Positions 9,052-22,900 are shown, counted from the stretch's first letter. The stretch: 64,000 nucleotides of DNA from Leptoclinus maculatus (GCA_032191485.1 JAVDOI010000045.1:793393-857392), one strand, 5' to 3'. The notes: generated by a model not told the origin, from the sequence alone. Numbers and translations are program-made.

Positions 9052-11827
9052 AAGGCACGCTGATCAAGTAAATGTTTTATTACAAGGGTCAGTTTAACCA
9101 AATGATATTTTCTAACTTTTGCTTTACTGTTCTTCTTCTGAGAAAGTTGACAAGGAAGCGTGAATACAACGCACAGACCCCTAGGGGTGAGATGGCAACA
9201 TCTGCTGGCCGTTTTCGATATTACACACATTATAGTATAAAGTTAGACTAAAAACAATACAACAGTGTTCTGCCTAGATTCTGATGAATTGATATTCTTA
9301 CAACAAATTAAACGTACTTAATCTATCTCACACTTGGGACTTCTAATTACGTAGAAGTAGGACCCTATTTTCAGCTCTTATGTACACAGGTTTTAGATAG
9401 ATGGAGCAGGAGAAAAAGAGAGACGCTGTTCTTTTCTGACACTTTGGGAATCTGTAGACACAGGATCTTAATACTTCTGAATACAAAAACCTGGCTAACC
9501 TGAACGAGAGGGATATTTACCCACCCACGCCAAAAACCATGTTGATGTTCTTTAAAAAGAACATTGTTTCAGCTGCTGTGTGATGCTGCAGGTATTTAAT
9601 GAACTCAAAAGAAATGAATCTGAAGCCAGCTGTGGACAACAAACTAATCATCAGAATTGATGTTTCTGTGAAATCCCGGCTATTCCGTGACACCTGAACG
9701 ACATTGTTGTAAGATTCAGACATTAGTTCAGCATGCCTTTACAATCGACTGCTCGATGGAGAACCGACCAGCAGACCAGTGCTCGGAGTGGAAACAAAGT
9801 GTCAGTACTCCCTTTATTCACGTTGGAGTGTGTATCGGCTGGTATCAGCAATCTCTTGCTACTTATTATTATTAATGTATTACTTCTTTAAGCATGTTAT
9901 ACTGTGCCATTCATAATCAACTGTGATTTATTTTTGTTATATTATTATACCCGGACTATGCCTTCTATGGTAAAGGCCTATAATACTATGCTTGTACAAT
10001 TACCCAGCGTGCTAATACTGTAGGTGTTTTCCTGTGTTATGTTATTTGTACCTATTGTATTGCTCTTTAATTATAAGATGCCTACAGCGTGAATCAACAC
10101 CAACCAGCCAGATAGGCAGGTATGCAGAACTGAGGCGTGTGAGCTCTTTATTCACGTTTTACGAGCAGTGAGTCAGGATGCTCATATATTATGCAGCAGA
10201 ATAAAGAGACACATTCTGAATTTCTATAGTGAATATATACTAAGACCTATTTGGTGTGAAGGTTTTGACTTAAAACTATCCAAATGTACATACATTTGGA
10301 CCATTAGTATTACTAGAATGCCTCAAAAGCTTAAAGACAAAACTTGATATAGTTGAACATTTATTTTATAATGTACACGTCACAGCCTTCATGAAGCCTG
10401 AACATTCAATTATTCTGGAAATGTTTGCCTTGTAAAATCATATTCTGTAAATCAAAAGAGAAAATTCAGGAAACTTTTAAGTTATGTTTCATTAATTATA
10501 ATTGTTCACAAAAGAGTCATTACGAACGGTTCACGAATTCTTTTAGAAAAAGGACACAAACATTGCATCGATAAATTACAGCATCCTCTTTCTAATTCCT
10601 AATGCCGCATGTCCAGTTGCTCTCCACATTGCAAGAACAAGTCATGGTACGCCAAAGAGTAAAATGTGAAAGTATCAGTCCACCTCGAGCACTGCAGCAA
10701 ACCGACGGACTGACTGGATTGCAATCCATGCATGCATTGTTAGTTTGTCTTCAACTATTTAATTACGTTTAATCATCTAACAGGACGTAACCTTCATGTC
10801 AGTGTAATGTGTTTTTTTCCACTTACTGTGGACGCCTGTATCCTCGGCTAACTTCAATGTCTTTCAGAGGCAGTAGCAACTAAATAAAGATCCAAAAATA
10901 GGCTACATTTTGGCAAGGGAAAAACTGGCATGGCCATATACACAGGCGTCCTTTGACCTCACACCTCAAGATATGTGAATGAAAATGGGTTCTATGGGAA
11001 CCCACAAACCTCCCCTCTACAGACATGCCCACTTTGTGCTAATCCCATGCAGTTTGGGGCGACTTTCAGTGAAAAACATGGAGCTTTTTTGCATGCAGTA
11101 GCCTATACATGTGTGATTTTCGTCTATTCTAAAATGGCGTTCATGAATATTTATGAACTTAACAGTCTTGGAATTGCATAAATTGGGTATGTCTGGAAAG
11201 CGGAGACCCTTGTGGATCCAAAGATTCCAATTGTATTCATGTGTGATAATGTGTGATAACCATTTTTGAAACTTGACTTCACTGTATAAAATGACCTGTT
11301 GTGACCTCTAGGATAATCATAGCCTCATGAAACTTTACAACCACAAAACAGAGACACAGGACATACCACAGAATTACTGCAGTGCTATCGAGTATTTCTA
11401 TTTTTCTGGTCACTTCATATTAATATCAAGTTTTCACACAGGTAATTGAAAGAAACTGGCTGGAATGTGTTATTTATAGAATGAGAATAGAAGTCATCAA
11501 CATAGCAGAAGACATCGAATTCCGCGGCTTGCAGGAAGTCGGTTTACATGGAAGTTAGATGTTGCAATGGCAACAGCATGAAAATGACCAACACTAGGCT
11601 GTGTTGATTCTCTCACATTGTGTTCCTATGGTGGAATTATATTATGATAAAAAACAATGATTGGCCTATGTGTTGATGGCCACTGTCCTTTTGTTGTTCT
11701 TACTATAACTACATACTTATGTTACTCTATCAAAATCAATAGTTTTTTAGTGGTCTGAATTAATCTATTGTGCAACATTGGAAGAATTACACACACTCCT
11801 CCCTAGTTAAGTGTCACACCCTGCTGT
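9052..11827. other. Long non-coding stretch with interspersed repeats
   Basis: No coding exon is supported. The segment about 10890-11250 (TGGCATGGCCATATACACAGG, AATGGGTTCTATGGGAACCC, CAGACATGCCCACTTTGTGC) has the look of an abundant teleost interspersed repeat whose class I do not know. Elsewhere it is AT-rich and unremarkable. No GH18 chitinase exons were found although 5' and 3' chitinase relics flank it. Confidence 0.4.
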
Positions 11828-11912
11828 AAACTATTTAGAACAGCACAGCCATACATGTCACTCATCGATCAGTCAGAGTTGAGAGACATTTACTTCTTTC
11901 ACCAGAATATTT
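11828..11912 (+). pseudogene. Second chitinase-type non-coding first exon
   Basis: CAGTCAGAGTTGAGAGACA and TACTTCTTTCACCAGAATAT followed by GTAAGT at 11913 resemble the exon ending at 8578 (CAGAGAGACAGTGTATGCTTC, TTTCACCATTT, GTAAGT). A TATA-like CTATTTAGA lies about 30 bp before it. The intron is cut about 56 bp later by the rearrangement junction at 11969. It is inferred to be the broken start of another chitinase copy. Confidence 0.4.
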
Positions 11913-11968
11913 GTAAGTGTACATTTTATTCTAATTTCATTAAACCACGTCTGCACTCATTTCTTAGT

Positions 11969-12837
11969 CACTGTCGGTTCTTCCTGTTACTGTGTTTCAA
12001 AGAACAAAAGATCTCCTCAGCTGTAAAGACAGCACAAGTTCACAGTGTGAACAGATTTACCGACGTTATCTCATTACAGTTGCACACCCATGTTTATGTG
12101 TTTGCTTTAAGTTTCTTTTGTCTGTTGCCGCTGATGTATAAGTATAGTCATCTTTGAGCAGGTCATTCTAATTATAGCATCAATATAATCATCCTTAAAC
12201 TGATACATTTAAAAAATAAAAGAATGTGATTAATTAGATGTGATTCAATGGTCAATAATTGGTCAATTAGCATACTTCCCAGCATGCCTTTTAATTGGGT
12301 AAACCCCTTCTGTCCTTCCTTCAGTTCATTTAGTCTTAATGAATGTGTTACATGTTGCAGTGAGATGACTCAGCGTCTCTTCTTGGGTCAAAATAAAAAC
12401 ACTATCCAACTCCAACTCAACCTTTGGGCACTTAACGTAACACCCTAACCTGAATAGTAAATTACAATAGGATCAATATTCCACACCATTCATTTGATGT
12501 ACATTAATGTACAAACCACAGAGAATATCATCACTGCTCGTGAGATGATTTATTTTCTATTTTCTTTTGTATGTTTTTCAAATTTTCATTTTAGATGCTA
12601 TTGATTTTTCTATGATGCATTATTATTATTATTACTATTGTTTCTATTTTTAGTAGTGTGTGTGGTCCTTTACCAGACTAAAGACTTAGCAAAACAACCT
12701 TTTTCAAAGTTACAAGGTGATTTTATTGTCATTGTACAACATAGTAGAACAAATAAATGCAGATTGCAATTCTATTTTGTTCCATAACAAAACACAAAAC
12801 TATAAAAAATACTATATTTTATATGGAGGATGGGTTA
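11969..12837. repeat. Remnant of the duplicated unit, right piece
   Basis: Sequence from CACTGTCGGTTCTTCCTG to GAGGATGGGTTAAA is nearly identical to 28947-29951 of unit A and to the matching part of unit B. It lacks an internal segment of about 130 bp (present at about 29055-29187). It ends exactly where the (TA)n start of unit A begins. No gene is supported; a 66-codon open frame repeated in all three copies has no recognisable feature. Confidence 0.85.
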
Positions 12838-13919
12838 AAATATATATATATATATTGTTTGAGGAGTTTGTAAACAAAAACCTTTGATGTATGAAGTTAA
12901 ACAACAAATAATTTAATAGTTGATATTTCAAGAAGAAAAGTAAAATGTCTACCTGCTGGTGACACCAGAAAAAAGTTTAGAGGTAAAGTTATAAGAATAC
13001 ATTATCTGTCAGTCAAAATATAGATGATCACAGAAAACAATGTTGTCACTGTCTTAATTGATCTGCATTTGTCTTTGCTTTTAAATGTGCTCTTTTCTTT
13101 TCCACTAAAAGCACTTTGTAACATTAAGAAAAGATGAACAGAAATAAAGTTTATCCAAGTTTATTATCACGTTACAAATCACAGTCCAGCTGTTCATGAA
13201 AAATGAACAAACTGTTCACAATTGCGCTGTGATGTCAATAAATAAACGTATTTGTCGGCTTTTACCTGTAATGATGATATTAACATTTGCTTTATGAGAA
13301 GCCCAGCCAACATGAGCGACAAGACACTACCAAAAGAAACACATATAAGTACGATGCCACATCCTCCACATAGATGAAACGCTTTGTGTTCTTTGCATTT
13401 CACACTTTAATACTTTAATACTTTAAATACTTTACACATTAACATGGATATCCAAATGAAGACAACAGAGCAGTCACAGTATGCAGCACAGTGTGTAGAT
13501 TCAATAAACTCCTAACAGTGTAATGCAAATGAATACAAAGAACTGAACTATGTGTATTAAATATCTCCTTCATGTTGTTGTATCTGCACACAGTGTGAGA
13601 ATCATTTGGTTCTCTGTCGATGTTAATGTGAGTCAGTAACAGATATATTTCTGCTGTCTTATGTCAGAACAATAAATATTTCATCAGTGCCTAATATCAG
13701 AGCGTGATCATAAAATTAGTTTTGTATTTGTAAAGAACACAAGTCAGAGTTAAAGCTTCTTATAATTTAATAGATATAATAGATAGTATAAATAACAGGT
13801 ATGCATGTTAAATAATGATAATAAATACATTTCAATCCTTCCGCCTCTTCATAAATAACACTTGATGTATAAAAAGTCTAAATGTTGGTAGTATTTAGTC
13901 TCTTGTTCCAGTCCAGTTG
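12838..13919. other. 3' flank of gene B
   Basis: This is non-coding on present evidence. A possible minus-strand ATTAAA poly(A) signal lies at 13766-13771, about 150 bp after the stop, and an AATAAA (minus) at 13160-13165. A 69-codon minus-strand frame (13194-13403) with a hydrophobic stretch has three replacement changes between the two unit copies and no motif, so it is not called. Confidence 0.35.
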
Positions 13920-16900
13920 TTAATTCCAAATAACTGCTGTAACAATTGCTATGACGAAAAATAAACTTGTTTTGTTGATGACTGCAGAGGAGGCAGCAGC
14001 TGCTGTGGCAACTGTTGTGGTTGTTGTTGTTGCTGGTGTTGTTGTTGTTGCGGCTACTGTGGTTGTTGCGGCTACTGTGGTTGTTGGGGCAACTGTGGTC
14101 GTTGTGGCTGCAGCTGGGTTTGTTGCAGCTGCTGTGGTCGTTGTTGCTGCTAATGTAGTTGATGCTGCAACTGTGGTTGATGCAGCTGCTAGGGTTGTTG
14201 TTGCAGCTGGTGCAGTTGTTGTTGCGGCTGGTGTAGTTGTGCCATCTGTGGTTGTTGCAGGTGCTGTAGTTGTAGGAGCAGGTGTTGTTGTGGCTGCAGC
14301 TGGGGTTGTTGTTGTAGCTGGTGCAGTTATTGTTGCGGCTGCTGTAGTTGTTGAGGCTGCAGCTGTGGTTGTTGCGGCTTCAGCTGTGGTTGTTGCGGCT
14401 GCTGTAGTTGTTGTTGGTCCACCTGTGGTTGTTGCGGCTGAAGAAGTTGTTGTTGCGGCTGCTGTAGTTGTTATAGGAGCAGGTGTGGTTGTTGTGGTTG
14501 CAGCTGGGGTTGTTGTTGTAGCTGGTGCAGTTGTGGCAACTGTGGTCATTGTTAGGGCAGCTGTGGTTGTTGCAGCTGCTGGTGCAGTTGTTGCGGCTGC
14601 CATAGTTGTTGTTGAGGCAGCTGTGGTCGTTGAGGCTGCTGTAGTTGTTGGGGTAATTGTGGTTGTTGCGACTACAGCTGTGGTTGTTGGGGCATTAGTG
14701 CTTGTTGTTGGGGCTGCTGTTGTTGTTGCTGCTGATGTAGTTGTTGGCTTTGTAACTGTGGTTGTTGCGACTACAGCTGTGGTTGTTGGGGCAGCGGTTG
14801 TTGTCGTTGCGGCTGCTGTGGTTGTTGTGGCTTCAGCTGGGGTTGTGGCTGCTGTAGATGTTGTTGGGGCACCTGTGGTTGTTGTGGCTGCTGAAGTTGT
14901 TGCAGCAGCTGTGGTTGTTGCGGCTGCTGTAGTTGTTGTTGAGGCAGCTGTGGTCGTTGTTGCAGCTGCTGTAGTTGTTGGGGCAATTGAGGTTGTTGCG
15001 ACTATAGCTGTGGTTGTTGGGGCATCAGTGGTTGTTATTGCGGTTGTTGTTGCGGTTGTCGTCGTTGTTGCTGCTGATGTAGTTGTTGGTGTTGTAACTG
15101 TGGTTGTTGCGTCTGCAGCTGTGGTTGTTGTGGCTTCAGCTGGTTTTGTAGCGGCTCCTGTAGTTGTTGTTGGGCCACCTGTGGTTGTTGCGGCTGCTGT
15201 CGTTGTTGTAGGAGCAGGTGTGGTTGTTGTGGCTGCAGCTGGGGTTGTTGTTGTAGCTGGAGTAGTTGTGGCAACTGTGGTCGATGTTAGGGCAGCTGTA
15301 GTTGTTGCCGCTGCTGGTGCAGTTGTTGTTGCGGCTGCTGTAGTTGTTGGGGAAATTGTGGTTGTTGTTGAGGCAGCTGTGGTCGTTGCTGCGACTGCTG
15401 TAGTTGTTGGGGCAACTGTGGTTGTTGCGGCTGCAGCTGTGGTTGTTGTGGCTTCAGCTGGTGTTGTTGCCGCTCCTGTAGTTGTTGTTGGGCCACCTGT
15501 GGTTGTTGCGGCTGCTGTCGTTGTTGTAAGAGCAGGTGTGGTTGTTGTGGCTGCAGCTTGGATTGTTGTTGTAGCTGGAGCAGTTGTGGCAACTGTGGTC
15601 GTTGTTAGGGCAGCTGTAGTTGTTGCAGCTGCTGGTGCAGTTGTTGTTGCGGCTGCTGTAGTTGTTTGGGCAATTGTGGTTGTTGCAACTACAGCTGTGG
15701 TTGTTGGGGGATCAGTGGTTGTTGTTGCGGCTGCTGATGTCGTTGTTGCTGCTGATGTAGTTGTTGGTGTTGTAACTGTGGTTGTTGCGACTACATCTGT
15801 GGTTGTTGGTGTTGTAACTGTGGTTGTTGCGACTACAGCTGTGGTTGTTGGGGCAGCGGTTGTTGTTGCGGCTGCTGTGGTGGCTTCAGCTGGGGTTGCG
15901 GCTGCTGTAGTAGTTGTTTGGCCATCTGTGGTTGTTGCGGCTGCTGTAGTTGTTGTTAGGGCACCTGTGGTTGTTGCGGCTGCTGAAGTTGTTGAGGCAG
16001 CTGTGGTCGTTGCTGCGGCTGCTGTAGTTGTTGGTGCAACTGTGGTTGTTGCAGCTGCTGGGGTTGTTGTTGCACTTGGTACAGTTGTTGTTGCTGCTGC
16101 TGTTGTTGAGGCAGCTGTGGTCGTTGTTGCGGCTGCTGTAGTTGTTGGGGCAATTGTGGTTGTTGCGACTACAGCTGTGGTTGTTGGGGCATCAGTGGTT
16201 GTTGTTGTTGCGGTTGTCGTTGTTGCTGCTGATGTAGTTGTTGGTGTTGTAACTGTGGTTGTTGCGACTACAGCTGTGGTTGTTGGGGCATCTGTGGTTG
16301 TTGTTGCGGCTACTGTTGTCATTGTTGCTGCTGATGTAGTTGTTGGTGTTGTAACTGTGGCTGTTACGACTACATCTGTAGTTGTTGTTGGGGCACCTGT
16401 GGTTGTTGTGGCTGCTGAAGTTGTTGCAGCAGCTGTAATTGTTGCGGCTGCTGTAGTTGTTGTAGGAGCAGGTGTGGTTGTTGTTGCTACAGCTGGGGTT
16501 GTTGTTGTAGCTGGTGCAGTTGTTGTGGCTGCTGTAGTTGTTGAGTCAGCTGTGGTCATTGTTGCGGCTGCTGTAGTTGTTGGGGCAATTGTGGTTGTTG
16601 GGGCATCAGTGGTTGTTGTTGCGGCTGCTGTTGTCGTTGTTGCTGCTGATGTAGTTGTTGGTGTTGTAACTGTGGTTGTTGCGACTACAGCTGTGGTTGT
16701 TGGGGCAGCCGTTGTTGTTGTTGCGGCTGCTGTGGTTGTTGTGGCTTCAGCTGGGGTTGCGGCTGCTGTAGTAGTTGTTTGGCCATCTGTGGTTGTTGCG
16801 GCTGCTGTAGTTGTTGTTAGGGCACCTGTGGTTGTTGCGGCTGCTGAAGTTGTTGAGGCAGCTGTGGTCGTTGCTGCGGCTGCTGTAGTTGTTAGGGCAA

Positions 16901-19900
16901 TTGTGGTTGTTGGGGCATCAGTGGTTGTTGGGGCATCAGTGGTTGTTGTTGCGGCTGCTGTTGTCGTTGTTGCTGCTGATGTAGTTGTTGGTGTTGTAAC
17001 TGTGGTTGTTGCGACTACAGCTGCGGTTGTTGGGTCAGCGGTTGTTGTGGTTGTTGTGGCTTCAGCTGTGGTTGTTGCGGCTGCTGTAGATGTTGTTGGG
17101 CCATCTGTGGTTGTTGCGGCTGCTGTAGTTGTTGTTGGGGCACCTGTGGTGGTTGTTGCGGCTGCTGAAGTTGTTGTTGAGGCAGCTGTGGTCGTTGTTG
17201 CGGCTGTTGTAGTCGTTGAGGCAATTGTGGTTGTTGCGACTACAGCTGTGGTTGTTGTTGCGGTTGTCGTTGTTGCTGCTGATGTAGTTGTTGGTGTTGT
17301 AACTGTGGTTGTTGCGACTACAGCTGTGGTTGTTGGGGCAGCCGTTGTTGTTGTTGTTGCGGCTGCTGTGGTTGTTGTGGCTTCAGCTGGGGTTGCGGCT
17401 GCTGTAGTAGTTGTTTGGCCATCTGTGGTTGTTGCGGCTGCTGTAGTTGTTGTTAGGTCATCTGTGGTTGTTGCGGCTGCTGAAGTTGTTGAGGCAGCTG
17501 TGGTCGTTGCTGCGGCTGCTGTAGTTGTTGGTGCAACTGTGGTTGTTGCAGCTGCTAGGGTTGTTGTTGCACTTGGTACAGTTGTTGTTGCTGCTGTTGT
17601 TGAGGCAGCTGTGGTCGTTGTTGCGGCTGCTGTAGTTGTTGGGGCAATTGTGGTTGTTGCGACTACAGCTGTGGTTGTTGGGGCATCTGTGGTTGTTGTT
17701 GCGGCTACTGTTGTCATTGTTGCTGCTGATGTAGTTGTTGGTGTTGTAACTGTGGCTGTTACGACTACATCTGTAGTTGTTGTTGGGGCACCTGTGGTTG
17801 TTGTGGCTGCTGAAGTTGTTGCAGCAGCTGTAATTGTTGCGGCTGCTGTAGTTGTTGTAGGAGCAGGTGTGGTTGTTGTGGCTACAGCTGGGGTTGTTGT
17901 TGTAGCTGGTGCAGTTGTTGTGGCTGCTGTAGTTGTTGAGTCAGCTGTGGTCATTGTTGCGGCTGCTGTAGTTGTTGGGGCAATTGTGGTTGTTGGGGCA
18001 TCAGTGGTTGTTGTTGCGGCTGCTGTTGTCGTTGTTGCTGCTGATGTAGTTGTTGGTGTTGTAACTGTGGTTGTTGCGACTACAGCTGTGGTTGTTGGGG
18101 CAGCCGTTGTTGTTGTTGCGGCTGCTGTGGTTGTTGTGGCTTCAGCTGGGGTTGCGGCTGCTGTAGTAGTTGTTTGGCCATCTGTGGTTGTTGCGGCTGC
18201 TGTAGTTGTTGTTAGGGCACCTGTGGTTGTTGCGGCTGCTGAAGTTGTTGAGGCAGCTGTGGTCGTTGCTGCGGCTGCTGTAGTTTTTGGGGCAATTGTG
18301 GTTGTTGGGGCATCAGTGGTTGTTGTTGCGGCTGCTGTTGTTGTTGTTGTTGCTGCTGATGTAGTTGTTGGTGTTGTAACTGTGGTTGTTGCGACTACAG
18401 CTGCGGTTGTTGGGTCAGCGGTTGTTGTGGTTGTTGTGGCTTCAGCTGTGGTTGTTGCGGCTGCTGTAGATGTTGTTGGGCCATCTGTGGTTGTTGCGGC
18501 TGCTGTAGTTGTTGTTGGGGCACCTGTGGTGGTTGTTGCGGCTGCTGTAGTTGTTGTTGAGGCAGCTGTGGTCGTTGTTGCGGCTGTTGTAGTTGTTGGG
18601 GCAATTGTGGTTGTTGCGACTACAGCTGTGGTTGTTGGGGCATCAGTGGTTGTTGTTGCGGTTGTCGTTGTTGCTGCTGATGTAGTTGTTGGTGTTGTAA
18701 CTGTGGTTGTTGCGACTACAGCTGTGGTTGTTGGGGCAGCCGTTGTTGTTGTTGCGGCTGCTGTGGTTGTTGTAGCGGCTGCTGTGGTTGTTGTGGCTTC
18801 AGCTGGGGTTGCGGCTGCTGTAGTAGTTCTTTGGCCATCTGTGGTTGTTGCGGCTGCTATAGTTGTTGTTAGGGCACCTGTGGTTGTTGCGACTGCTGAA
18901 GTTGTTGAGGCAGCTGTGGTCGTTGCTGCGGCTGCTGTAGTTGTTGGTGCAACTGTGGTTGTTGCAGCTGCTAGGGTTGTTGTTGCACTTGGTGCAGGTG
19001 TTGTTGCTGCTGTTGTTGAGGCAGCTGTGGTCATTGTTGCGGCTGCTGTAGTTGTTGGGGCAATTGTGGTTGTTGCGACTACAGCTGTGGTTGTTGGGGC
19101 ATCTGTGGTTGTTGTTGCGGCTACTGTTGTCATTGTTGCTGCTGATGTAGTTGTTGGTGTTGTAACTGTGGCTGTTACGACTACATCTGTAGTTGTTGTT
19201 GGGGCACCTGTGGTTGTTGTGGCTGCTGAAGTTGTTGCAGCAGCTGTAATTGTTGCGGCTGCTGTAGTTGTTGTAGGAGCAGGTGTGGTTGTTGTGGCTA
19301 CAGCTGGGGTTGTTGTTGTAGCTGGTGCAGTTGTTGTGGCTGCTGTAGTTGTTGAGTCAGCTGTGGTCGTTGTTGCGGCTGCTGTAGTTGTTGGGGCAAT
19401 TGTGGTTGTTGGGGCATCAGTGGTTGTTGTTGCGGCTGCTGTTGTCGTTGTTGCTGCTGATGAAGTTGTTGGTGTTGTAACTGTGGTTGTTGCGACTACA
19501 GCTGCGGTTGTTGGGTCAGCGGTTGTTGTGGTTGTTGTGGCTTCAGCTGTGGTTGTTGGGGCTGCTGTAGATGTTCTTGGGCCATCTGTGGTTGTTGCGG
19601 CTGCTCTAGTTGTTGTTGGGGCACCTGTGGTGGTTGTTGCGGCTGCTGTAGTTGTTGGGGAAATTGTGGTTGTTGCGACTACAGCTGTGGTTGTTGGGGT
19701 ATCAGTGGTTGTTGTTGTCGTTGTTGCTGCTGATGTAGTTGTTGGTGTTGTAACTGTGGTTGTTGCGACTACAGCTGTGGTTGTTGGGGCAGCGGTTGTT
19801 GTTGTTGCGGCTGCTGTGGTTGTTGTGGCTTCAGCTGGGGTTGCGGCTGCTGTAGTAGTTGTTTGGCCATCTGTGGTTGTTGCGGCTGCTGTAGTTGTTG

Positions 19901-22900
19901 TTAGGGCACCTGTGGTTGTTGCGGCTGATGAAGTTGTTGAGGCAGCTGTGGTCGTTGCTGCGGCTGCTGTAGTTGTTGGTGCAACTGTGGTTGTTGCAGC
20001 TGCTAGGGTTGTTGTTGCACTTGGTGCAGGTGTTGTTGCTGCTGTTGTTGAGGCAGCTGTGGTCGTTGTTCCGGCTGCTGTAGTTGTTGGGGCAATTGTG
20101 GTTGTTGCGACTACAGCTGTGGTTGTTGGGGCATCTGTGGTTGTTGTTGCGGCTACTGTTGTCATTGTTGCTGCTGATGTAGTTGTTGGTGTTGTAACTG
20201 TGGCTGTTACGACTACATCTGTGGTTGTTGGGGCAGCCGTTGTTGTTGGGGCTGCTGTGGTTGTTGTGCCTTCAGCTGGGGTTGTTGCGGCTGCTGTAGA
20301 TGTTGTTGTGGCAGCTGTGGTTGTTGCGGCTGCTGTATTTGTTGTAGGAGCAGGTATGGTTGTTGTGGCTGCAGCTGGGGTTGTTGTTGTAGCTGCTGCA
20401 GTTGTTGTTGCGGCTGCTGTAGTTGTTGTTGAGGCAGCTGTGGTCGTTGCTGCGGCTGCTGTAGTTGTTGGGGCAATTGTGGTTGTTGTGACTACAGCTG
20501 TGGTTGTTACGGCTGCTGTAGTTGTTGGGGCTGCTGTAGTTGTTGGTGTTGTAACTGTGGTTGTTGCGACTACAGCTGTGGTCGTTGTTGCGGCTGGTGT
20601 AGTTGGGGCAACTGTGGTTGATGCAGCTGCTGGGGTTGTTGTTGCAGCTGGTGCAGTTGTTGTTGCGGCTGCTGTGGTTGTTCCGGCTGCTATAGTTGTT
20701 GTAGGAGCAGGTGTGGTTGTTGTAGCTGCAGCTGGGGTTGTTGTTGTAGCTGGTGCAGTTGTTGTTGCGGCTGCTGTAGTTGTTGTTGAGGCAGCTGTGG
20801 TCATTGTTGCGGCTGCTGTCGTTGGGGCAATTATGGTTGTTGCGATTATAGTTGTGGTTGTTGGGGCATCAGTGGTTGTTGTTGTTGTGGTTGCTGTTGT
20901 CGTTGTTGCTGCTGATGTAGTTGTTGGAGTTGTAACTGTGGTTGCGACTACAGCTGTGGTTGTTGGGGCAGCGGTTGTTGTTGTAGGAGCAGGTGTGGTT
21001 GTTGTGGCTGCAGCTGGGGTTGTTGTAGCTGGTGCAGTTGTTGTTGCGGCTGCTGTAGTTGTTGTTGAGGGAGCTGTGGTTGTTGTTGAGGCTGGTGTAG
21101 TTGGGGCAACTGTGGTTGTTGCAGCTGCTAGGGTTGTTGTTGCAGCTGGTGCAGTTGTTGTTGCGGCTGCTGTAGTTGTTGGGCCATCTGTGGTTGTTGC
21201 GGCTGCTGAAGTTGTTGCAGCTGCTGTAGTTGTTGGGGCAACTATGGTTGTTGTGACTACAGCTGTGGTTGTTGCGGCTGCTGTAGTTGTTGTAGGAGCA
21301 GGTGTTGTTGTGGCTGCAGCTGGGGTTGTTGTTGTAGCTGGTGCAGTTGTTGTTGCAGCAGCTGTGGTTGTTGTAGCTGCTGTAGTTGTAGGAGCTGGGG
21401 TGGTTGTTGTGTCTGTAGCTGGGGTGGTTGTTGTAGCTGCTGCGGTTGTTGTTGCGGCTGTTGTGGTTGTTGTTGAGGCAGCTGTGCTTGTTGCAGCTGC
21501 TAGGGTTGTTGTTGCAGCTGGTGCAGTTGTTGTTGCGGCTGCTGTGGTTGTTGCGGCTGCTGTAGTTGTTGTTGGAGCAGGTGTGGTTGTTGTGGCTGCA
21601 GCTGGGGTTGTAGCTGGTGCAGTTGTTGCTGCGGCTGCTGTAGTTGTTGAGGCAGCTGTGGTCGTTGTTGCGGCTGCTGTAGTTGTTTGGGCAATTGTGG
21701 TTGTTGCGACTACAGCTGTGGTTGTTGGGGCATCAGTGGTTGTTGTTGCGGCTGCTGTTGTCGTTGTTGCTGCTGATGTAGTTGTTGGTGATGTAACTGT
21801 GGTTGTTGCGACTACAGCTGTGGTTGTTGGGGCAGCGGTTGTTGTTGTTGCGGCACCTGTGGTTGTTGGAGCAGCTGTGGTTGTTGCGGCTGCTGTAGTT
21901 GTTGTAGGAGCAGGTGTTGTTGTGGCTGCAGCTGGGGTTGTTGTAGCTGGTGCAGTTGTTGTTGCAGCAGCTGTGGTTGTTGTAGCTGCTGTAGTTGTAG
22001 GAGCTGGTGTGATTGTTGTGTCTGTAGCTGGGGTGGTTGTTGTAGCTGCTGCGGTTGTTGCGGCTGTTGTGGTTGTTGTTGAGGCAGCTGTGGTCGTTGC
22101 GGCCGCAGCTGTGGTTGTTGCAGCTGTTAGGGTTGTTGTTGCAGATGGTGCAGTTGTTGTTGCGGCTGCTGTAGTTGTTGTTGGAGCAGGTGTGGTTGTT
22201 GTGGCTGCAGCTGGGGTTGTTGTTGTAGCTGGTGCTGTTGTTGCTGCGGCTGCTGTAGTTGTTGTTGAGGCAGCTGTGGTCGTTGTTGCGGCAGCGGCTG
22301 CTGTAGTTGTTTGGGCAATTGTGGTTGTTGCGACTACAGCTGTGGTTGTTGGGGCATCAGTGGTTGTTGTTGCGGCTGCTGTTGTCGTTGTTGCTGCTGA
22401 TGTAGTTGTTGGTGTTGTAACTGTGGTTGTTGCGACTACAGCTGTGGTTGTTGGGGCAGCGGTTGTTGTTGTTGCGGCACCTGTGGTTGTTGCAGCAGCT
22501 GTGGTTGTTGCGGCTGCTGTAGTTGTTGTAGGAGCAGGTGTGGTTGTTGTGGCTGCAGCTGGGGTTGTTGTAGCTGGTGCAGTTGTTGTTGCGGCTGCTG
22601 TAGTTGTTGTTGAGGCAGCTGTGGTCATTGTTGCGGCTGCTGTCGTTGGGGCAATTATGGTTGTTGCGATTATAGTTGTGGTTGTTGGGGCATCAGTGGT
22701 TGTCGTTGTGGCTGCTGATGTAGTTGTTGGAGTTGTAACTGTGGTTGCGACTACAGCTGTGGTTGTTGGGGCAGCGGTTGTTGTTGTTGTGGCAGCTGTG
22801 GTTGTTGTTGCTTCAGCTGGGGTTGTTGCGGCTGCTGTAGATGTTGTTTGGGCACCTGTGGTTGTTGCGGCTGCTGAAGTTGTTGCAGCAGCTGTGGTTG

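Noticed and set aside
13194..13403. 69-codon frame with a hydrophobic stretch, repeated at 39198-39407
   Set aside because: It is present twice only because of the recent duplication. All three coding differences seen between the copies are replacements, and there is no supported acceptor or partner exon.
14771..22318. Many short minus-strand frames rich in Gln, Pro and Leu inside genes B and C
   Set aside because: These are frame-shifted readings of ACA/ACC/GCA codons (CAA, CAG, CCA). They are shadows.
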